From: Acanthamoeba lenticulata
Taxonomy: Eukaryota > Discosea > Longamoebia > Acanthamoebidae
Assembly: GCA_002179805.1 (NCBI GenBank)
Contig: NAVB01001569.1
Span: 1-11,474 of the forward strand
Reading direction: 5' to 3'
Length of the DNA stretch: 11,474 nucleotides
This document shows, piece by piece, positions 7,725 to 11,474 of this stretch (positions are counted from its first letter, which is position 1; each line of letters starts with the position of its first letter). The position numbers and the translations under genes are program-made. The notes beneath the pieces were generated by a model. The model was not told where the DNA came from and searched no databases. It saw nothing but the letters and a program-made list of their open reading frames with translations.

Positions 7725-10431
7725 ATGGAACAAGGCTTGCGGACCTCCTGGGGCTCCTCTGTCCCGCCAGGCTCACCCTCTTTATTGGCAGTCTCGGCTT
7801 TGCCGGGGAGCAACCCGTTTCCTGGTGGATCGTCTTCATCGCAATCAACTGCTGAAGCTTCAATTACGCTTCGATTCACCGTGGGCGGTCGGTATGCGGT
7901 GCTCACTCTTCACGGCGGGCGTGAAGAGGGCAGCAACGGCGAAAGCACGGCCACAAAAACGACGCACAACGCGGCGAGTGAGGGCGGCAACGTGGAGGGC
8001 AGCCTGCTGGAGCGCTGGGACGAGGACGACTGCGGGCGCCGCCTGGCCGAGGGCGACGTGCGCCGCCTCTTGGCGCAGGAGGACGTGCCAGCCTATATGG
8101 AGCTCCCGCTCCTGTCCGCCCTCCACTCACTCCACCGTGAAGAGGTCATCTTCATCTTCCCTTGCGCGCCGCCGCTGCGTGATGCTGCTGCTGACTCGCA
8201 ACCTTCGGCCGCAGGCGGCGCTGTGCCCAAGCCACTGGGTAGAGCTCGTGTACGACCAGAAGAAGGCCCGAGAGGGCGCCGATGACTGGACCGCCGCGCT
8301 CAAGCAGCGCAACGCCGCCTACCAAGTGCGTGCTCTTGCTTGTCAGCAGTTGATGTTGCAACGAGCAGTGCTCACTTTGCTCTTGTCTGCACGCTCTGCC
8401 AGGACGCGGTGGAGCTCTCCGAGAAGGAGAAGACCAAGCTGATCGTACTCGTCCCCCACCACCGCCGTGATGGCGATGATGGCCGCTCTTCTCACACATG
8501 TGTAGTTGGTCGAGACCTATGGCGCGGTGGTGGGCACGCCAAAGGGCTGTGCGGCCATCGCTCGGATGAACGAGATCCACGCGGCCATGCTCGAGCAGGT
8601 CACCAGCAAGAGCGAGGCGGCCGTCAGCGAGCTGCACCAGAAGCAGAGCGAGGAGATGAACAAGGCCGCGGGGGTGCGCCCCCATCCTCCACATGCGCCT
8701 GAACATGCCGACGTGCGAGCTGACTTGGCCCGGGCCTGGGGTTGGCCTGGGCAGGACGGGGGCGAGATCTCGTCGCTGGTCGCGCGGCACGTGAAGCAGA
8801 TGGAGCAGACCGAGCGCAAGTGGGGCGACAAGCTCGAGGAAGTGCGCAAGCTCCAGAAGCGCGCCTACATGCGCTGCATCATGCGGTGGGCCACCGAGGG
8901 CCTCCCGGCCGCCAATCTCGACGCCGACGTCGTCCGCGAGTGCAAGGCGGCCAAAAAGACAGGTTCGGCCTTCTCTCTCTGAGACGACTTGTTTCATTCG
9001 AGGCTCACGTGGATTCTCGCTGGCCCAAGGCGCACCGATCATGGCGTCGCCTCTAGCGCACAAGCGGTCGGAGCTCCTGCAGCAGCAGCAGGGCGAGCAG
9101 CGATCGCCCGGCAAGAAGCGGTGGTGGGCCAACAAGAAGGGCGGCGCCGAGTCCAACGACGGGTGCGCACCCTCTCGCCGTGCGGTCTGTCGCGACATGA
9201 CCCGCGCTCAAGGCTCGAACTCTCTGTCGGCGCGAGCAGGAGCGACTCGCCCCAGCGACGGTCCTTGGGAAGCGCCACGCAGTCGCCTCAAGCCTTGCAG
9301 CAGCATCAACAGCATCAACAGCAGCAGTACCAGCTGCCGGTCCTGTCGAGCGCGGCGTCCGGGGGCGACAGCAAGTGGGAGCACTTCACCGTGCTCCTGG
9401 GCCGTGGCAAGGCCCTCCACCACTTTGGCCTGGGCGCCGGCGACCTCGCGCAATTTTGTCGACTGCGGCCATCCTCCGACGGTGCGAGTCGGCTCGCTCG
9501 TTCCCTCTCGCTTGCGCTGCTGACGTGGGCTGACGTGGGCATGTGGACACACGCACACAGTGCGGGCACAGACGATCCGCGATCTCTATTCCCACGCCCT
9601 CCAAGCGATCGTGCTGGTCGTCGATCGCGGCCTGACCTACACCAGCAAAGTCAACCGAGGTAGGTCAGGCGCCTGAGCCAGCTGCTTGCGGCTCACCACC
9701 GTGCGGCCTCGAAATGCGCGCAGAGTTTGTGCGATGTTGCGGGGCCTCGCCGGAAGCGCACTTTAGCGACTTCCAGAAGCAGCTGCAGCTGGTCAAAGAC
9801 GAAATGGGCCGACCCGTACAGCCCGGTGCGTTGACGCCCGCACACACACACGTCATGACAATACTCCTCATCTACGATGTCCCCAGGTGATGTATTCATC
9901 ACGCGCCACTCGAACCTGGAGGCGGTCCACATCGCCTTCCACTTGGTCGGCGACAACGACCCCATCAGCAGTGCGCAGCGTTCCCACTTTGTGGTTGTAC
10001 TATTTCATGGGCCAGATGTGTGCTCACGACGCTGCTGGCTTTGCGCTACTAGATTTCACTGCGGACTCGCCACAGGTGCTGGGCCTGCGCAACATTCTGA
10101 GCATCGCGCACGACTACGACGTCGCCACCCTGTCCATGCCCATCATTCTCAAGGAGCTGCAGAGCGAGGTCGAGGCCTCCCACAGGGTACGGCTTCTTCC
10201 GCCCTCTTGAACACGTGACTCGGCCACGCACTTACTTCTGTCATCGTCGTCGCGTGCTCGCAGCCCGAGGACTGCGCGCGAGCGGCCGAAGTGGTGGTGA
10301 AGAACGTCAAGGCCTTCCTCACCGACAAGGCCGACGTCTCCCTCAAGGCCATCCAGTTCTTGTGCGGGCGTGCGCTCTTCCCGACCTACTTGACCACCCT
10401 CAACAACGTCTACGGCCGATTCGCCAAATAG
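7725..10431 (+). CDS. FERRY3: FERRY3 (C12orf4) homologue, subunit of the FERRY Rab5-effector complex
   Basis: Exons: 7725-8144, 8215-8325, 8403-8444, 8506-8673, 8755-8962, 9057-9162, 9240-9481, 9561-9659, 9724-9825, 9887-9970, 10053-10186, 10264-10431 (TAG). All phases agree, giving 627 residues against about 550 for the human protein. The start has A at -3 and G at +4. Layout: low-complexity N-terminus; a beta-type segment ITLRFTVGGRYAVLTL (~46-61); a helix with DVPAYMELPLL; a helical, coiled-coil-like region (~190-300) with SSLVARHVKQMEQTERKW; a basic Gln-rich linker (~317-395); and a C-terminal domain (~397-627). Diagnostic C-terminal motifs, recalled from the C12orf4 family, are KWEHFTVLLG, LYSHALQAIVLVVD, GDVFITRHSNL, VHIAFHL, ITADSP-like NFTADSPQ, GLRNIL and VVVKNVKAFL. 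In animals the FERRY complex links mRNAs to early endosomes through Rab5. An endosomal role here is inferred from homology. Confidence 0.87.
8674..8754 (+). other. Stop-free 81-nt intron in FERRY3 (possible retained exon)
   Basis: The segment has a GTGCGC donor and a GGGCAG acceptor, typical of this locus, and a CTGAC branch-like motif. It is exactly 27 codons long, in frame and without a stop, so retention would only add 27 residues. Its product would be Pro/His-rich (VRPHPPHAPEH...) and would break the helical region between NKAAG and DGGEISSLV, which argues that it is normally spliced out. Confidence 0.6.
9080..9333 (+). repeat. Gln-rich, CAG/CAA-repeat linker in FERRY3
   Basis: Four CAG codons lie at 9080-9091 in exon 6. 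A run of Gln and His codons (QQHQQHQQQQYQ) lies at 9298-9333 in exon 7. The two are separated by a 77-bp intron and by basic and Ser-rich sequence. Together they form a low-complexity linker between the helical region and the conserved C-terminal domain. Such trinucleotide runs are length-variable. Confidence 0.7.
9521..9540 (+). repeat. Exact tandem decamer in a FERRY3 intron
   Basis: The decamer tgacgtgggc occurs twice in tandem inside the 9482-9560 intron. With the preceding C, each copy gives a CTGAC, the branch-point-like motif seen in several introns of this window. It could be a duplicated branch site or a chance replication slippage. Confidence 0.6.
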
Positions 10432-10493
10432 TTAAATAAATAAATTTTGTATTTATTAAATTATTTGGAAAAAGCAGAGCCTCGAGTTGTTAA
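10432..10493. terminator. Shared 3' region of two convergent genes with polyadenylation signals on both strands
   Basis: These 62 bp, AT-rich at the FERRY3 end, lie between the FERRY3 stop (plus) and the PH-protein stop (minus). On the plus strand two overlapping AATAAA hexamers occupy 10435-10444. On the minus strand AATAAA lies at 10457-10452. Each signal lies close to its own stop codon, so the two 3' UTRs must be very short or overlap as antisense. Confidence 0.65.
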
Positions 10494-11474
10494 TCACATG
10501 GAGATCGAGTTGATGGCCGCCTCGATCACGAACTTTTGCTTCACGATCGCGTTGCACCTGCGTGTGGCGTGTATGTGTGGCGAGTTGAGTTTCACGAGGA
10601 GCGTGCTGGTGATGACAACACGAGGAGCGTGCTGGGGGGGGGGGACAGCGCACCACTCCTGCATGACCATCTCGTCCTCGGCCTGGAGCACGAGGACGGT
10701 CTTCAAGAGCGAGTTGGTCTGCTGGAGCTGGAAGCAGCGCTCCTTGTCGGCGTATTCGCTTAGCTCGGCGTCGTAGAGCGCGATCTTCACCGGCCGGCCT
10801 TGGTACTGCACATGCGCGGACAGGCTCCTCAGCACCACTACTACGACCAACAACAACGGCGCCAGATGAAGAAGGAGGAGGAGGAGAGACGAACCTTGTC
10901 GGCAAAGATGAAGAGGATGCCGTCTTTGAGCACGCAGTAGCGCTTCTTGAAGCCGAACAGGGTCTTCTCGGCCAGATAGCCCTCCTTCTTCTGTTGAAGC
11001 GCCGCGGTCTGAGAAAAAAAAAGAGGAAAAGACAAAGACTTGTTCGGAACGACGACGTACGTCGACTTCCTTGCGCGAGATGACCGAGTTGGTGAGGTGG
11101 TCCACAAAGGCCGGCCGGTCGGCGTTGGCCTGCGAGGCCGTCCTGAGCCGCGCCATGATGTCCTTGAGCTTGTTCATCCACGTCTGGCGGACCTGTGTGT
11201 CCCCCAACAACAACAACAGCAGCAAAAGCACAGTTGAGTTTATCAACGCGGCCGCCTCGAGGCAAGCCAGCACACGAGGGCCCGGCACCTCGTCGCTCTC
11301 AGCCTGGAGGAGGTAGATGCGCTCGAGGGTCTTGAGCTGGAAGCCGCCCTTCTTGCCCTTGATCACGTCCATCTCCTCCACATCGGCCAGCGGGATGAAC
11401 CCCTTGGCCGTCGCCGCCTGCACGTTCGATTGTCCCTTTGTGTGAAAAAAAACAAACAAAACAAAAAACAAGAA
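10494..11474 (-). CDS. Tandem PH-domain protein (3' exons only, N-terminus off window)
   Basis: Exons in order of translation: 11435-11289, 11192-11061, 11008-10895, 10805-10654, 10557-10494 (TGA). These give 202 residues. Sequence from 11436 to the edge reads as the 3' end of an intron. The first visible exon is the C-terminal half of a PH domain: GFIPLADVEEMD, GGFQLKTLERIYLLQAES, then the closing helix RQTWMNKLKDIMARL. A linker of about 30 residues leads to a full second PH domain: KKEGYLAEKTLFGFKKRYCV, LKDGILFIFAD, CFQLQQ, VLVLQAEDEMVMQEW and a closing helix to the stop. The basic FKKRYC between strands 1 and 2 is where phosphoinositide-binding PH domains place their lipid contacts. Membrane recruitment is therefore plausible but not shown. 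Further N-terminal domains may exist, and no specific family is recognised. Confidence 0.8.
   Translation of the reverse strand, partial: FLFFVLFVFFHTKGQSNVQAATAKGFIPLADVEEMDVIKGKKGGFQLKTLERIYLLQAESDEVPGPRVLACLEAAALINSTVLLLLLLLLGDTQVRQTWMNKLKDIMARLRTASQANADRPAFVDHLTNSVISRKEVDVRRRSEQVFVFSSFFFSDRGASTEEGGLSGREDPVRLQEALLRAQRRHPLHLCRQGSSLLLLLLHLAPLLLVVVVVLRSLSAHVQYQGRPVKIALYDAELSEYADKERCFQLQQTNSLLKTVLVLQAEDEMVMQEWCAVPPPQHAPRVVITSTLLVKLNSPHIHATRRCNAIVKQKFVIEAAINSISM
10593..10644 (-). repeat. 17-bp direct repeat and poly-G tract in the last PH-gene intron
   Basis: cacgaggagcgtgctgg (plus strand) occurs at 10593-10609 and again exactly at 10619-10635, a period of 26 bp. The second copy runs into 11 consecutive G at 10634-10644. 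All of it lies inside the 96-bp intron 10558-10653. Read on the gene's strand the G run is a poly-C tract just after the donor. Confidence 0.8.
11436..11474 (-). other. Partial intron of the PH-protein gene
   Basis: On the minus strand this is a T-rich tract ending in CACAAAG, read as a polypyrimidine tract and acceptor. It has AAAG instead of the usual CAG or TAG. An alternative acceptor is GTGCAG, about 18 bases further in, in the same frame and losing six residues. The donor is beyond the window. Confidence 0.55.

Noticed and set aside
8152..9198. 348-residue open frame on the minus strand
   Set aside because: It lies antisense across FERRY3 exons and introns. Its sequence is Arg/Leu/Ala-rich without any motif, and the plus strand is explained exon by exon with consistent splice phases.
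9041..9523. Alternative start of a separate downstream gene at the ATG 9041
   Set aside because: The ATG lies in an intron. The exon beginning at 9057 joins the preceding exon in phase 1, and the conserved FERRY3 C-terminus continues the same protein.
11193..11288. Poly-Leu stretch in the PH gene frame, resembling a signal anchor
   Set aside because: It comes from translating an intron with a CAA/CAG-type microsatellite. Splicing at 11288/11193 joins the PH helix (AESDE to VRQTW) perfectly.

Overview
The window looks like nuclear DNA of a GC-rich, intron-dense protist, most likely an amoebozoan close to Acanthamoeba. Exons are GC-rich and use the standard code. They are broken by about 40 complete short introns (52-101 bp), all GT...AG, and intergenic DNA is short and AT-rich. 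No prokaryotic operon structure, RNA gene, transposon or CRISPR array is visible. All gene models were built by hand from splice-site phase, reading-frame continuity and repeat or family alignment.

Three protein-coding genes are present. (1) Minus strand, start codon at 7480-7478 and running off the left edge: a giant multi-exon gene. I resolve 26 exons covering the first 1844 residues. The protein starts with a charged, disordered, signal-less N-terminus and a long charged coiled coil. It then carries at least six tandem copies of a ~230-240-residue module resembling the macroglobulin/Ig-like N-terminal region of bacterial-type alpha-2-macroglobulins. The fifth copy is interrupted by a complete SPRY domain plus a Lys-rich, then acidic linker.
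(2) Plus strand, 7725-10431: a 12-exon gene for a homologue of C12orf4/FERRY3, a subunit of the FERRY Rab5-effector complex that links mRNAs to early endosomes in animals.
(3) Minus strand, stop at 10494 and running off the right edge: the 3' part of a gene for a protein with tandem PH domains.

Genes 1 and 2 diverge from a 244-bp AT-rich intergenic region that must hold both promoters. Genes 2 and 3 converge with only 62 bp between stop codons, and that gap carries AATAAA-type polyadenylation signals on both strands. Nothing shows that the three genes work together. FERRY3 and a PH protein would both fit endosomal membrane biology, but their adjacency in a compact eukaryotic genome is weak evidence.

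The most interesting item is gene 1: an apparently intracellular, repeat-expanded macroglobulin-like protein with a SPRY domain nested inside one repeat. Each repeat junction visible in the window is marked by a phase-1 intron.
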